A stretch of 39,060 bases of DNA from Candidatus Parcubacteria bacterium. GTDB lineage: Bacteria; Patescibacteriota; Minisyncoccia; JAHIHE01; JAGLIN01. How positions within the stretch are numbered: the first letter of the stretch is position 1; every line of letters begins with the position of its first letter. Below the pieces are notes generated by a model that worked only from the letters and a program-made list of their open reading frames with translations, was not told the DNA's origin and searched no databases. Below are positions 32,026 through 39,060 of the stretch, one piece after another. A program made the position numbers and the translations under genes. Location: assembly GCA_023132875.1 (NCBI GenBank), contig JAGLXN010000009.1, positions 1 to 39,060 on the forward strand, written 5' to 3'.

Positions 32026-33255
32026 TTAACGTATAACACTCGCCTTTTCAAAGCCAAGATCAACGCTGGAAGCTTTTTCTGTTTCTTCCATTGGATATCC
32101 CGCCACTGAGTAGCGAATATAATCATCGCCGATATAACCATCACCGAAAGGAACACCTACGATCCCTGTTTCTTTAATCATGAGATTATTGAAATGTTCA
32201 GCATTCCTAATTACTCGACCAAATGCTTCATGGGGCACTTCCCAGAGACTGAAAAATGTCGCCTTGGGTTGTAACACCAGTTGCATACCTCGCCTTGATA
32301 AAATATCAACGAGAATTCGCGTACGCTGGGCATACATTTGGTTATATCGCTCAATTCCTTCCTGATCATTCTCTATCGCGTAAATCGCGCCTGCCATCGT
32401 TGCCGCGACGGCGCCACTATCAGTTTCTCCCTTAATTTTACCAAAGTCTTCAATAAAATCTTCGGAGCCAGTTATAGCGCCGACTCTCCAGCCAGTGCCG
32501 TTGCCAATCTCCTTAGATACTGAAAACATTTCGCAAAATGAAAGGTCTGGAAAATTTATGGCTACGTCGGTTAGGGTAACACGGTCTTTAGAATCATGGA
32601 TAAGCATTCCATACGCCGCGTCACCGAGAAGACGAATATTGTTCTCCTGGCAATAACCGCACAGCTCCTCCAGCCACTTTCTGGGAGCAACTTGCCCTGA
32701 TGGATTGTTGGGAAAGTTTATCATTACAAGATCAGTGCCTATTTCAATGTCTTCAGCTGAAAACAAGAATTTATTTTCGGCGGTAAGCGGCAACGAGTAA
32801 TTTGGCACTTTTAGATAACCACACCATTTTGCCGGTGTTGGATATCCCGGCTCGGACATTGTCGCCACTAATTTGGGATCGCAAGCAAGTATTCCTGGTC
32901 CAAGCACTGGTTTTATGCCAGGTATCGGCATACAACTTATGCCCGATACTTCCTGAAGATTAGTTTTGATATGAGCCTGAACAAATCGCTCAGCAAAGTT
33001 AGGCACACCGGGGCTTCCATTGTCCTGATATTCGTGCATTGATTCTTCATCACTCATTATTGCTTCTGCCGCCGCCTTTTTTGCGATAGGCAATGCTGGT
33101 CCTCCTGGTTGTCCGATAGACAGTCTTATAACCTCGATTCCTCTCGCTTCAGCTTCCTCGGTCTTTTTCTTTATTCTCTGAAAGATATTTTCTCCGCTTT
33201 CTGGTAATCTTGTTCCTCTAATTTGACCACTTCCTTTATTTTTGTTTTGTTCCAC
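32026..33255 (-). CDS. class I/II PLP-dependent aminotransferase
   Basis: 409 aa. The fold-type I signatures are present: VIRLSIGQPGGPALP near residue 42, INFPNNPSGQVAP (substrate contact), LGDAAYGML (Asp that contacts the PLP ring nitrogen, and Tyr), FSVSKEIGNGTGWRVGAI with the Schiff-base lysine, and DYIRYSVAG with the carboxylate-binding Arg. The N-terminal SGENIFQRIKKKTEEAEARG resembles LL-diaminopimelate and related aminotransferases; the exact substrate is not clear. The start codon is GTG (33253-33255), with no SD. It has its own promoter (33283-33310) and terminator. Confidence 0.9.
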   Translation of the reverse strand: MEQNKNKGSGQIRGTRLPESGENIFQRIKKKTEEAEARGIEVIRLSIGQPGGPALPIAKKAAAEAIMSDEESMHEYQDNGSPGVPNFAERFVQAHIKTNLQEVSGISCMPIPGIKPVLGPGILACDPKLVATMSEPGYPTPAKWCGYLKVPNYSLPLTAENKFLFSAEDIEIGTDLVMINFPNNPSGQVAPRKWLEELCGYCQENNIRLLGDAAYGMLIHDSKDRVTLTDVAINFPDLSFCEMFSVSKEIGNGTGWRVGAITGSEDFIEDFGKIKGETDSGAVAATMAGAIYAIENDQEGIERYNQMYAQRTRILVDILSRRGMQLVLQPKATFFSLWEVPHEAFGRVIRNAEHFNNLMIKETGIVGVPFGDGYIGDDYIRYSVAGYPMEETEKASSVDLGFEKASVIR

Positions 33256-33282
33256 TACAACAATTACTTCGTTGTTATATAA

Positions 33283-33310
33283 AGTCTATGCTAAAACTAA
33301 AAAATGTCAA
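33283..33310 (-). promoter_or_regulatory. probable promoter of the aminotransferase gene
   Basis: Minus strand TTGACA (33305-33310), 16-nt spacer, TAGACT (33283-33288), 27 nt before the GTG start. Confidence 0.6.
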
Positions 33311-33324
33311 GGATTTTAGATGAA

Positions 33325-33357
33325 AAGTAGGGATGGGTTTCAAACCCATCCCTACTT
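33325..33357. repeat. 33-nt near-perfect palindrome
   Basis: AAGTAGGGATGGGTTT (33325-33340) and its exact reverse complement (33342-33357) are separated by one base. This GTAGGGATGGGTTT word is a common dispersed repeat type in bacteria. No U-run follows, so it is not a typical terminator. Confidence 0.9.
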
Positions 33358-33370
33358 ATGAATTACAAAA

Positions 33371-33420
33371 GGCTCCACGCTGTCCTGTCCGTCTTAGAAA
33401 GAAGTATGGAGCCAATATTT
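33371..33420. repeat. family B repeat, copy 2
   Basis: GGCTCCACGCTGTCCTGTCC ... TATGGAGCCAATATTTA. It lies 30 nt past the stop of the 810-aa surface protein gene. Copy 3 (36126-36175) lies on the other side of that gene in the same orientation. Confidence 0.9.
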
Positions 33421-33449
33421 AGCAGAGCATAATTAATTTTAAACAACCT

Positions 33450-35882
33450 TTATTCCATATCCTCGCCATCTTGATAAGCGTCAAGTTCGGTTTTGTTTGC
33501 TGGAACTACCTTTGACCAATCATATTTCATTTTTTTAAATGCCTCTGCCGTCTTAATCCACCTTTTTTCATTTCCTTCTATTTTATATATTTTATTTCCA
33601 TTTTTATCTTTAAAAAGATTCGCGGTATAAAATGAACTGATTACTTCAGGAGAAACTTCAACTATATCAGAATACTTGTTGTTATAAGAATTAAATACTT
33701 CCGTATTAATAATATGCTTTTTCATTCCTAAATTAGTAACATAGAAAATTCTATCATTTCCCTTTTCTTTAATAAGTTTTATCTTAGGATACTTTTTCAA
33801 TTCATTGTCAGAAGCTTCCTCTATACTATCCCATTTCAAACCCTGGGCATTAAATGCTGAAACAGTCGGGACCCAGAGAACTTTTTCATTAACAACGCGA
33901 TATACTTGATTATGCCCTATGGCTCTTAGAAGTTTTGCTGTTGCTTCAAAATAATTAGCATAAGCGTTTATCACTTTAGAGGAAGTTTCTTTTATATCAG
34001 ACCATTCATATCCATTATTCTTAAATTCTTCCACGGTTCTAATCCATTGTTTTTTGCAATTTTTGATCACAAATATTCTTGGATCATTTGGAAGTTTAAT
34101 AAGAGTGCCGTCTGGAAGACAATTGCCCGGATCATTATTGATAGAATCGCCTTTTTCAACAATTATTTCTATATTCACGCTTCCACTATCAGCGCAAGCG
34201 CAACATCCGCCACAAGTGCTTCCAGCCGCAAATCTCACAGATTTTTCATCTGTTTTACAGTATGTTTCCTGTCCTTTATTACTTCCCGAAACGGAACACT
34301 TTACCACCTCGGAAATTTTCCAATTCCCATCCGAATTAAGATTTAGCTCTCCTTTAGCGTATCCATATCCGGAATAAGCGCAATCGGCCCAAGCTATGCC
34401 TCTTATTAATAGTTTATATTTACTATCACTTATCTTTTTCCTTTCCGCGTACCATCCTTTAGCTCTTTTTACCTGTTCTTCTTCGTACTTATTATAGTAA
34501 TAGGAATTAGACCAATATTCACAGCACTCACCGCCGACATATTCTTCATATAAATTATCGCTTTCATTCAACCTGGAATAATAAGTCTTTCCTGTTTCAC
34601 CTTCATTCTCCGAAAAAGGATAGAAAGATGCTTTATTCGCTTTATCAAATTTAATTGAAACATCCCAATCGCTTTCGTCCTCAACCGTTTCACCATATAC
34701 TTTCAGATAAAAACATTTTGACGCAACAACTTTTATTTTTGAATATTTTGGAGTGTATAATAAATCATCGCTATACCCTTTATATCCAGGTTTTACATAT
34801 TCCTTTGTTTTTACCCATTCTCCAGTTTGGCCATTATATTCATATATTACAAATGAAGGAGAATAGCATACACAGCTGCTGCAGCTATCGCCAGTGATTT
34901 TCATATTAATTTGTTTGCCAGGCTTAACACTATACACTTTATATTTTGAACACCCATTCCATAAAAACCATGTCGCGGCTCCTTCTCCCGTGGTTGGATA
35001 TTTTTTCCCATCACTTGCTATGCAATAACCAACATCCGATTCAGAAGGATATATTATATTGCAATCTTTGGCGCAATTTTCCAAAGTTTCACCATTTTCA
35101 CAAATGCTATTTCCGCAAATTGTTTCTGGCACACTCTCTGTAATTGTAAAACTTATCGTTTTTTCATTATTATCTTCATTCGATTCATTATTAATAATAT
35201 TAACACTTACTGGATCTATTTCCACTTTTACAAAATTCAATCCTTTTTTGAACCAAACATTATCACCGTATTTTGAACAAAAAATTTCTTTGGTTATAGT
35301 TTTTCCAATGTCTAAAGATTTGCCATAATAAGTATTTGACGCATGCTTGTCATTTACATAGGTCCATGCCGTCAAATCATGAGATTCAACGGCTTTTGTA
35401 CCGATATTTTTTATAGTGGCATATAAACAAACAGTATCATCAGTAGTCGGGTTTTTCGGCTCTATGTACGCGTCTTTTACAATAAGATCGGGTTTTTTAA
35501 TTTCGTTGTTGCTGCAAGCGCACATAAACTGGCTATTGCATCCGCAATGGCCATCATTGCCCACTTTGTCTTGCTCGCCAACAGTAAAGTCAGAAATATA
35601 ACTGCACTCCGCGCCCGCGCATGTTTTGTTTCCGCTTGCCGTTACCGTACCTTTGTCATAACCTTCGCTCTCACAATAAACATTACATGGTTCTTCGCTT
35701 GCCCTTATATCAGTCCATTCATATCCAGATAATGGATATGTTTTATGGCACGCCGAGGCAGTAGGAAATAATTTTATGAAACTATCATTGCCAATCCCTA
35801 TAGATAAATTAAAAAATAGCACAGACAATAAAATTGCAGGTACTATTAGTATTTTCTTTTTTGTGTTTGTGTTTGTTTTCAT
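33450..35882 (-). CDS. large secreted multidomain surface protein with four C-terminal repeats
   Basis: 810 aa. Signal peptide at 8-30 (ILIVPAILLSVLFFNLSIGI). A Cys-rich module (CNVYCESEGYDKGTV, CGCNSQFMCACS, about 50-130) is followed by a CARDB-type domain from KPDLIVKDAYIEPKNPTTDD (about 133-245), a short CGNSICENGETLENCAKDC module (about 258-276), and a middle region with more Cys pairs. From about residue 600 four 50-residue repeats occur, each of the form (V/I)(Y/F).(V/I)...K.W(I/V)(P/R)T.E.F...GY.W.D(I/V), seen as KQWIRTVEEFKNNGYEWSDI, LWVPTVSAFNAQGLKWDSI, KHIINTEVFNSYNNKYSDI and KRWIKTAEAFKKMKYDWSKV. Such repeats are common in Patescibacteria envelope proteins. Role: probably adhesion or cell-surface binding, by inference. 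Confidence 0.85.
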   Translation of the reverse strand: MKTNTNTKKKILIVPAILLSVLFFNLSIGIGNDSFIKLFPTASACHKTYPLSGYEWTDIRASEEPCNVYCESEGYDKGTVTASGNKTCAGAECSYISDFTVGEQDKVGNDGHCGCNSQFMCACSNNEIKKPDLIVKDAYIEPKNPTTDDTVCLYATIKNIGTKAVESHDLTAWTYVNDKHASNTYYGKSLDIGKTITKEIFCSKYGDNVWFKKGLNFVKVEIDPVSVNIINNESNEDNNEKTISFTITESVPETICGNSICENGETLENCAKDCNIIYPSESDVGYCIASDGKKYPTTGEGAATWFLWNGCSKYKVYSVKPGKQINMKITGDSCSSCVCYSPSFVIYEYNGQTGEWVKTKEYVKPGYKGYSDDLLYTPKYSKIKVVASKCFYLKVYGETVEDESDWDVSIKFDKANKASFYPFSENEGETGKTYYSRLNESDNLYEEYVGGECCEYWSNSYYYNKYEEEQVKRAKGWYAERKKISDSKYKLLIRGIAWADCAYSGYGYAKGELNLNSDGNWKISEVVKCSVSGSNKGQETYCKTDEKSVRFAAGSTCGGCCACADSGSVNIEIIVEKGDSINNDPGNCLPDGTLIKLPNDPRIFVIKNCKKQWIRTVEEFKNNGYEWSDIKETSSKVINAYANYFEATAKLLRAIGHNQVYRVVNEKVLWVPTVSAFNAQGLKWDSIEEASDNELKKYPKIKLIKEKGNDRIFYVTNLGMKKHIINTEVFNSYNNKYSDIVEVSPEVISSFYTANLFKDKNGNKIYKIEGNEKRWIKTAEAFKKMKYDWSKVVPANKTELDAYQDGEDME

Positions 35883-36007
35883 TTTTTTTATTTTAGCTTA
35901 TTATTATTTATTTAGATAAAATATTATTGTTAATTGATTAAACAAAAAAATTGAATAAAAAAAAGACAACACCGAAGTCACCCATTATTTATTCAACCTT
36001 TAACTAC
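35883..36007 (-). other. long leader of the surface protein gene
   Basis: About 120 nt between promoter and start codon. On the minus strand it holds GGTGAC ... GTTGTC (weak stem with G-U pairs around TTCGGT, 35964-35981) followed by eight U residues, and outer TTGAATAAA/TTTATTCAA arms. It could act as a leader attenuator. No SD precedes the ATG at 35882. Confidence 0.4.
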
Positions 36008-36036
36008 ATTATACACTAATTTTTAGATATAGTCAA
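36008..36036 (-). promoter_or_regulatory. sigma-70-type promoter of the surface protein gene
   Basis: Minus strand TTGACT (36031-36036), 17-nt spacer, TATAAT (36008-36013). Confidence 0.8.
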
Positions 36037-36125
36037 TACAAAAAATTATATAAAACTCTTAATGAATCTGATCGTGAATAAAAACATATTATTCGATTTA
36101 GATAATTCTTCCAAAAACTATAAAA

Positions 36126-36175
36126 GGCTCCACGCAGGCTTGTCCGCCTCGGGCGAAAGCATGGAGCCAATATTT
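36126..36175. repeat. family B repeat, copy 3
   Basis: GGCTCCACGCAGGCTTGTCC ... CATGGAGCCAATATTTA. The ends match copy 2; the centre (GTCCGCCTCGGGCGAAAG) differs and contains a GCC..GGC stem. Confidence 0.9.
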
Positions 36176-36284
36176 ATTTCACATTCTATAATTAATTTTC
36201 CAGCTATCATAAGGCTTAACCTCTCGGCGACAGGAACATAATTTATTGCCCAAAATGTGTTGAGTTAATAAAACACATATATAC

Positions 36285-36313
36285 TTGTCAAAGTTAATTA
36301 ATTAGTTTAAAAT
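36285..36313 (+). promoter_or_regulatory. sigma-70-type promoter of the thioredoxin-CcdA gene
   Basis: TTGTCA (36285-36290), 17-nt spacer, TAAAAT (36308-36313), 62 nt before the ATG. The rest of the 35883-36375 gap holds only A/T-rich DNA and the family B repeat. Confidence 0.65.
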
Positions 36314-36375
36314 AATGAAGTATCAGACACATAGAAATGCATAAATCCTAAACTAGTAATTTTTAGAACAAAAAA

Positions 36376-37449
36376 ATGAAAAAAATTGTTGCTTTATTTT
36401 TTGCCCTAGCGGCATTTTTAGTAATTGGCGTCGGACAAACTGACAGCGCAGAATTAGCCGCTCCATCCCAAAATTATTTATTTTTCAGTACAGGATGCGC
36501 TCATTGCGGCAAAGTAGATGAATATTTTCAGAAAAACAATATTTTAGAACAGTATAATATTGAAAAGAAAAATATTAACGGCGATGCCGAAAGCGCTCAG
36601 AAATTTAATAAAATTTGCCAGGACAAAGGTATTCCCCTAAACAAACGCGGAGTGCCAATGCTCTATTTCGAAGGACAATGCTTAATGGGCGATATGCCAA
36701 TTATAAACTTTTTTGAAAAATCTGCCGCCAGCTCAAATAATAATCCTGGTAATAATTTTCCAGCAAGCCAAACTGACCTGACTATTCCTATGGTTATTAG
36801 CGGCGCTTTAGTAGACGCCATCAATCCTTGCGAGTTTGCTGTTTTGATTCTTTTACTAACTACTATCTTAGTTAACGACAATCGTAAAAAATCGCTCCAA
36901 GCAGGCTTGGCTTTTTCCCTTTCAATGTTCATTTCTTATTATTTAATGGGACTGGGATTATATGGCGCCGTTGCCAGTGCCGGACTTTCCGGCACTTTTA
37001 TGAAAATTATCGGCGTTCTGGCAATTTTAGTCGGGCTGTTTAATTTAAAAGATTACTTTTGGTACGGCAAAGGTTTTGTCATGGAAGTGCCACTAAGCTG
37101 GCGGCCAAAAATGAAAAAATTGATCCGTTCCATCACTTCTCCCACTGGCGCGTTCTTCGTTGGATTCTTGGTAAGTTTATTTTTGCTCCCCTGCACTTCC
37201 GGTCCCTACATTGTCGTTATGGGAATGCTTGGCAACACCGCTACTTTCAACACCGCCCTTTGGATGCTTCTGCTTTACAACTTGATCTTTATTTCCCCGA
37301 TGGTCTTAATTACTCTGGGAGTTTACAGAGGTCTGGATCCCCAAAAACTGGAAAAATTAAGAAAAGGAAAAATAAAATTATTACACCTAACCTCCGGATT
37401 GATTATGCTTGGTATGGGAGCGGTAATTTTGTCAGGAATTGTGTATTAG
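36376..37449 (+). CDS. thioredoxin-like/CcdA-type thiol-disulfide membrane protein
   Basis: 357 aa. Signal peptide at about 1-25, then a glutaredoxin-like domain with the active site STGCAHCGKVDEYF (CAHC, about residue 39) and RGVPMLYFEGQCLMGD (cis-Pro region). From about 137 a six-helix CcdA/DsbD-type domain follows, with the first redox cysteine in GALVDAINPCEFAVL and the second in FLLPCTSGPYIVV. It would carry reducing equivalents across the membrane to extracytoplasmic thiols, within one chain from membrane domain to its own thioredoxin domain. This fits the many Cys-rich secreted proteins in the window. It is one of only two plus-strand genes; its leader lacks an SD. Confidence 0.88.
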   Translation: MKKIVALFFALAAFLVIGVGQTDSAELAAPSQNYLFFSTGCAHCGKVDEYFQKNNILEQYNIEKKNINGDAESAQKFNKICQDKGIPLNKRGVPMLYFEGQCLMGDMPIINFFEKSAASSNNNPGNNFPASQTDLTIPMVISGALVDAINPCEFAVLILLLTTILVNDNRKKSLQAGLAFSLSMFISYYLMGLGLYGAVASAGLSGTFMKIIGVLAILVGLFNLKDYFWYGKGFVMEVPLSWRPKMKKLIRSITSPTGAFFVGFLVSLFLLPCTSGPYIVVMGMLGNTATFNTALWMLLLYNLIFISPMVLITLGVYRGLDPQKLEKLRKGKIKLLHLTSGLIMLGMGAVILSGIVY

Positions 37450-37479
37450 ACTTGTTGCGTAATTAGTTTCGTAACAAGT
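37450..37479 (+). terminator. hairpin after the thioredoxin-CcdA gene
   Basis: ACTTGTTGCG / CGTAACAAGT stem (one mismatch) directly after the stop codon, followed by TTTAATATTATT; the U-run is short. Confidence 0.5.
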
Positions 37480-37552
37480 TTAATATTATTGCTGATAAAT
37501 TTTACAATAATAGACATTAAAAAGTAACAAATTTTATAAATTCTAATATCTT

Positions 37553-37587
37553 AAATAAAAAAAGAGCTGTAAACTCTTTTTTTATTT
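37553..37587. terminator. bidirectional intrinsic terminator
   Basis: AAATAAAAAAAGAG (37553-37566) and its exact reverse complement (37574-37587) give a stem with A and U runs for both strands; it serves the convergent plus gene ending 37449 and minus gene ending 37605. Confidence 0.8.
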
Positions 37588-37604
37588 CCATCAAACTTTG
37601 TTTT

Positions 37605-37934
37605 TTATTTTCTGCCTATTTTATCATAATAATATAAAGAAAGAAGACAAACTAGCAAAGCTCCTCCGAAAAGAACCACGAATGCCGGTGGAAATATTTC
37701 AATATTTTTCGTTATATACCCATACGCGACCACCGCAGATCCAAAAAATATTGTATAAACGAAAGCGTTCCTTGTTGCCATGCCAATATTTTTTTCCATT
37801 CTTTCATCATCCATTTTGTATATTGAAAAATATGGCATAAATCCAAGAAAACCAAGAAATCCCGCCTTTCCTTCAATAAAATACAATAAACTCAAAATAG
37901 ACAAGAAACCTAAATACCAAAGTAAGTTTTTCAT
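37605..37934 (-). CDS. DUF3796-like membrane protein
   Basis: 109 aa with three to four hydrophobic segments (about 3-20, 23-38, 60-78, 82-102). The Gly/Phe-rich GFLGFLGFMPYFSIYKMDDE, then R at a conserved DER motif, matches DUF3796-type proteins, which are typically encoded next to a small XRE regulator, as here. AGGAG lies 9 nt before the ATG. It is co-directional with and 53 nt downstream of the XRE gene, so they probably form a two-gene operon. Function unknown. Confidence 0.75.
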   Translation of the reverse strand: MKNLLWYLGFLSILSLLYFIEGKAGFLGFLGFMPYFSIYKMDDERMEKNIGMATRNAFVYTIFFGSAVVAYGYITKNIEIFPPAFVVLFGGALLVCLLSLYYYDKIGRK

Positions 37935-37987
37935 ATTTTTAGTCTCCTATTATTAAAAATTAATTATATAATCGACCTTTAAATATT

Positions 37988-38182
37988 TTATTCTTCAAAA
38001 ATAAACAGTTCATCAACTTTCACCCCAAGAACCTTTGCAATATCATAAGCAAGCTTAAGTGAAGGATTATATTTTCCCTTTTCCAGAAAAACAATTGTTT
38101 CTCTGCGTACCAACACTTTTCTAGCAAGATCCTCTTGTGTTAAATTATATTTTGCCCTAAATTCTTTAATTCTATTTTTCAT
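37988..38182 (-). CDS. XRE-family helix-turn-helix regulator
   Basis: 64 aa, the minimal HTH_3 domain: [20 protein letters not shown] (helices 1-2), [20 protein letters not shown] (recognition helix) and [19 protein letters not shown]. This YozG-like class commonly regulates itself and an adjoining membrane protein gene. An inverted repeat AACTT-N6-AAGTT overlaps its promoter -10 box and is the likely operator, suggesting autorepression (inference). The leader AAAGGGAAATTTAAT has only a weak SD. Confidence 0.93.
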   Translation of the reverse strand: MKNRIKEFRAKYNLTQEDLARKVLVRRETIVFLEKGKYNPSLKLAYDIAKVLGVKVDELFIFEE

Positions 38183-38231
38183 ATTAAATTTCCCTTTTGT
38201 TATTTTTTTATTCCATCTGTTATCTATATCT

Positions 38232-38266
38232 AACTTTATGTTAAGTTATTCTAACATTTATGTCAA
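38232..38266 (-). promoter_or_regulatory. promoter and operator of the XRE/DUF3796 operon
   Basis: Minus strand TTGACA (38261-38266), 17-nt spacer, TAACAT (38238-38243). The 16-nt inverted repeat AACTT-N6-AAGTT at 38232-38247 covers the -10 box. Confidence 0.75.
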
Positions 38267-38285
38267 GACCAAGTTATCCACAAAC

Positions 38286-38313
38286 AAAAAAACAGCATGA
38301 TGCTGTTTTTTTT
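38286..38313. terminator. intrinsic terminator, either strand
   Basis: AACAGCAT/ATGCTGTT-type stem with A-run and U-run on both sides. It insulates the XRE promoter from upstream. Confidence 0.75.
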
Positions 38314-38393
38314 GATTAAATAAACTTGTATCTTAAGAATATCCTCTTTTTGCAGAGAAATTTTGGAACCTTTTTAATAAAAATTCTTCAATC

Positions 38394-38430
38394 AAAAAAA
38401 GAAATGCCTTGAGACAGGCATTTCTTTTTC
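38394..38430. terminator. terminator of the small secreted protein gene
   Basis: GAAATGCCT (38401-38409) pairs with AGGCATTTC (38416-38424); minus-strand U7 follows. The 80 nt between this and the terminator at 38286 has no ORF or clear promoter. Confidence 0.8.
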
Positions 38431-38448
38431 TTTTTTTATATCGATCTA

Positions 38449-38508
38449 TCAATTTAAATGATCACATTGTCCGTCGCCATCGGCATCAACAAATTTTCCA
38501 CCGGCATT
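38449..38508 (-). other. in-frame tail lost behind the TAA of the 138-aa gene
   Basis: Directly after the TAA at 38509-38511 the same frame continues for 19 codons as NAGGKF-VDADGDGQCDHLN before TGA at 38449. The calcium-loop-like DADGDG word and the absence of any shift suggest this was the original C-terminus, removed by a CAA-to-TAA change. Confidence 0.6.
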
Positions 38509-38925
38509 TTAACCTCTTTCGGCGTTGCGTCCCATTCCGCGTCTTTGTCCGTCATGATTTTTTTGCTCTCCTCTTTTCATATTACCGTCTTTTCCTTGCC
38601 CCAAGCCAAGTCCAAGCTCGGCGCGAAGAGCATTTGCTTCTTCTGTTTTATCCGCTAAACGCAATTCTCTAATTTCAACAAATTTGGCGAATTTTTCTTC
38701 GTTATTAATTACTTCCATCATTCGGCCTTTGCTATTGTCTCCCTTAGCTTCTTTCCAGACATTGTAATCCTTGTCCGCAAAAGCTTTAGTCATGGCCTCA
38801 TGCCGCTCAGGACTATAATCCGGACCCTTAACATTCGGATCTCCTTGATAGGCATATACTGAACCGACTCCCAAGCCGGCAACACCTAACATTAACAGAG
38901 AAAGAGTTAAAAAATTTTTATTCAT
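38509..38925 (-). CDS. small secreted protein, probably truncated by a nonsense change
   Basis: 138 aa. Signal peptide LTLSLLMLGVAGLGVGSVYA (cleavage probably after VYA, about residue 25). The mature part is helical: PERHEAMTKAFADKDYNVWK, then FAKFVEIRELRLADKTEEAN and a Gly/Arg/Gln-rich end GQRRGMGRNAERG. The AMTKAF..KDYNxWK and ..RLADKTEEANxLRAELGLG units resemble small periplasmic helical proteins common in Patescibacteria. The stop TAA is followed in frame by FVDADGDGQCDH, so the protein probably lost 20 residues; it may remain functional. Terminator at 38394-38430 lies beyond the old end. Confidence 0.75.
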   Translation of the reverse strand: MNKNFLTLSLLMLGVAGLGVGSVYAYQGDPNVKGPDYSPERHEAMTKAFADKDYNVWKEAKGDNSKGRMMEVINNEEKFAKFVEIRELRLADKTEEANALRAELGLGLGQGKDGNMKRGEQKNHDGQRRGMGRNAERG

Positions 38926-38966
38926 AATTTTAATCTAATTATTATTTCTTAAATTATTTCAACGGA

Positions 38967-39060
38967 TTAATATTTAATTGTTATCGACTTTTTTGCTTGA
39001 CCGACTCCGCCATTTAAGAGGGTAATGGACGCGGCCAAGCCGTTTCTATAACTATTACAA
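38967..39060 (-). CDS. 3' end of a gene running off the window, Ig-like C-terminus
   Basis: The last 31 codons of a minus-strand frame open to the window edge. It reads CNSYRNGLAASITLLNGG then VGQAKKSITIKY and TAA at 38967-38969. The alternating hydrophobic pattern ending in (K/T)SITIKY is typical for the last strands of an Ig/PKD-type domain. GC content is higher than in flanking non-coding DNA, which supports coding. It ends 41 nt before the secreted protein's ATG, so both may be co-transcribed. Confidence 0.5.
   Translation of the reverse strand, partial: CNSYRNGLAASITLLNGGVGQAKKSITIKY

Noticed and set aside
35938-35985. 15-codon Phe-rich leader peptide ahead of the surface protein gene
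   Set aside because: The Phe codons are simply the translation of T-runs, and the SD is weak; a true leader peptide is not supported.
29780-38925. Alternative genetic code with TAG/TAA read as Gln
   Set aside because: Other genes end properly at TAG (mraY, the 95-aa gene, the CcdA fusion) and TAA; only two genes show the pattern, so nonsense mutation is simpler.

Overview
The window looks like chromosomal DNA of a low-GC, small-genome bacterium of the Candidate Phyla Radiation (Patescibacteria, probably Parcubacteria-like). This is inferred from the gene mix and style: bacterial MraY and LonA, a membrane-anchored Clp ATPase, a fused radical-SAM/GNAT Elp3, GldA/F/G-type ABC genes, VanZ, RmuC, many secreted Cys-rich proteins of unknown function, mostly A-rich leaders without Shine-Dalgarno sequences, and intergenic regions full of short repeats. 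No rRNA, tRNA, CRISPR array, transposase or phage gene was seen.

Layout. 46-8497 (all minus): small membrane protein, D-aminoacylase-like amidohydrolase, PsbP-like secreted protein, mraY, vanZ-like, aromatic amino acid permease-like, FAM173-like methyltransferase, membrane-anchored cyclophilin, geranylgeranyl-reductase-like flavoprotein. 8584-12051 (minus): a 49-aa protein, a 942-aa zinc-ribbon/membrane/Clp ATPase and a 120-aa membrane protein that form one unit. 12192-13961 (plus): elp3, carrying four dispersed repeats translated in frame, convergent with a Trm9-like methyltransferase (14229-14942). 15024-17828 (minus): SpoU methyltransferase, helical small protein, Nudix hydrolase, rmuC. 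18072-22077 (minus): three accessory genes with consensus promoters, two of them with strong SD sequences, and clear terminators: a winged-helix protein, a 95-aa protein and a surface protein with an archaeal-type PGF-CTERM-like tail. 22302-26283 (minus): GldA/F/G-type ABC exporter genes with a Cys-rich secreted protein between F and G. 26535-30226 (minus): ParB-like protein, lon, and an HhH protein gene interrupted by an in-frame amber codon. 30526-33255 (minus): purD and a class I aminotransferase as separate transcription units. 33450-35882 (minus): large surface protein flanked by two copies of one repeat. 36376-37449 (plus): thioredoxin-CcdA fusion. 37605-39060 (minus): DUF3796-like/XRE pair, small secreted protein ending at an in-frame stop, and the 3' end of a further gene.

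The strongest signals are (1) the repeat-loaded but open elp3 gene next to a Trm9-like enzyme, suggesting mcm5U34-type tRNA modification; (2) the Clp ATPase whose first AAA module has lost its Walker B Asp and arginine finger and whose second lacks a visible ClpP-binding loop; (3) at least seven families of short repeats, several shared between distant sites in the window; and (4) two genes cut by stop codons that each fit a single C-to-T change at a Gln codon. All family calls are made by eye from motifs; no database search was run.
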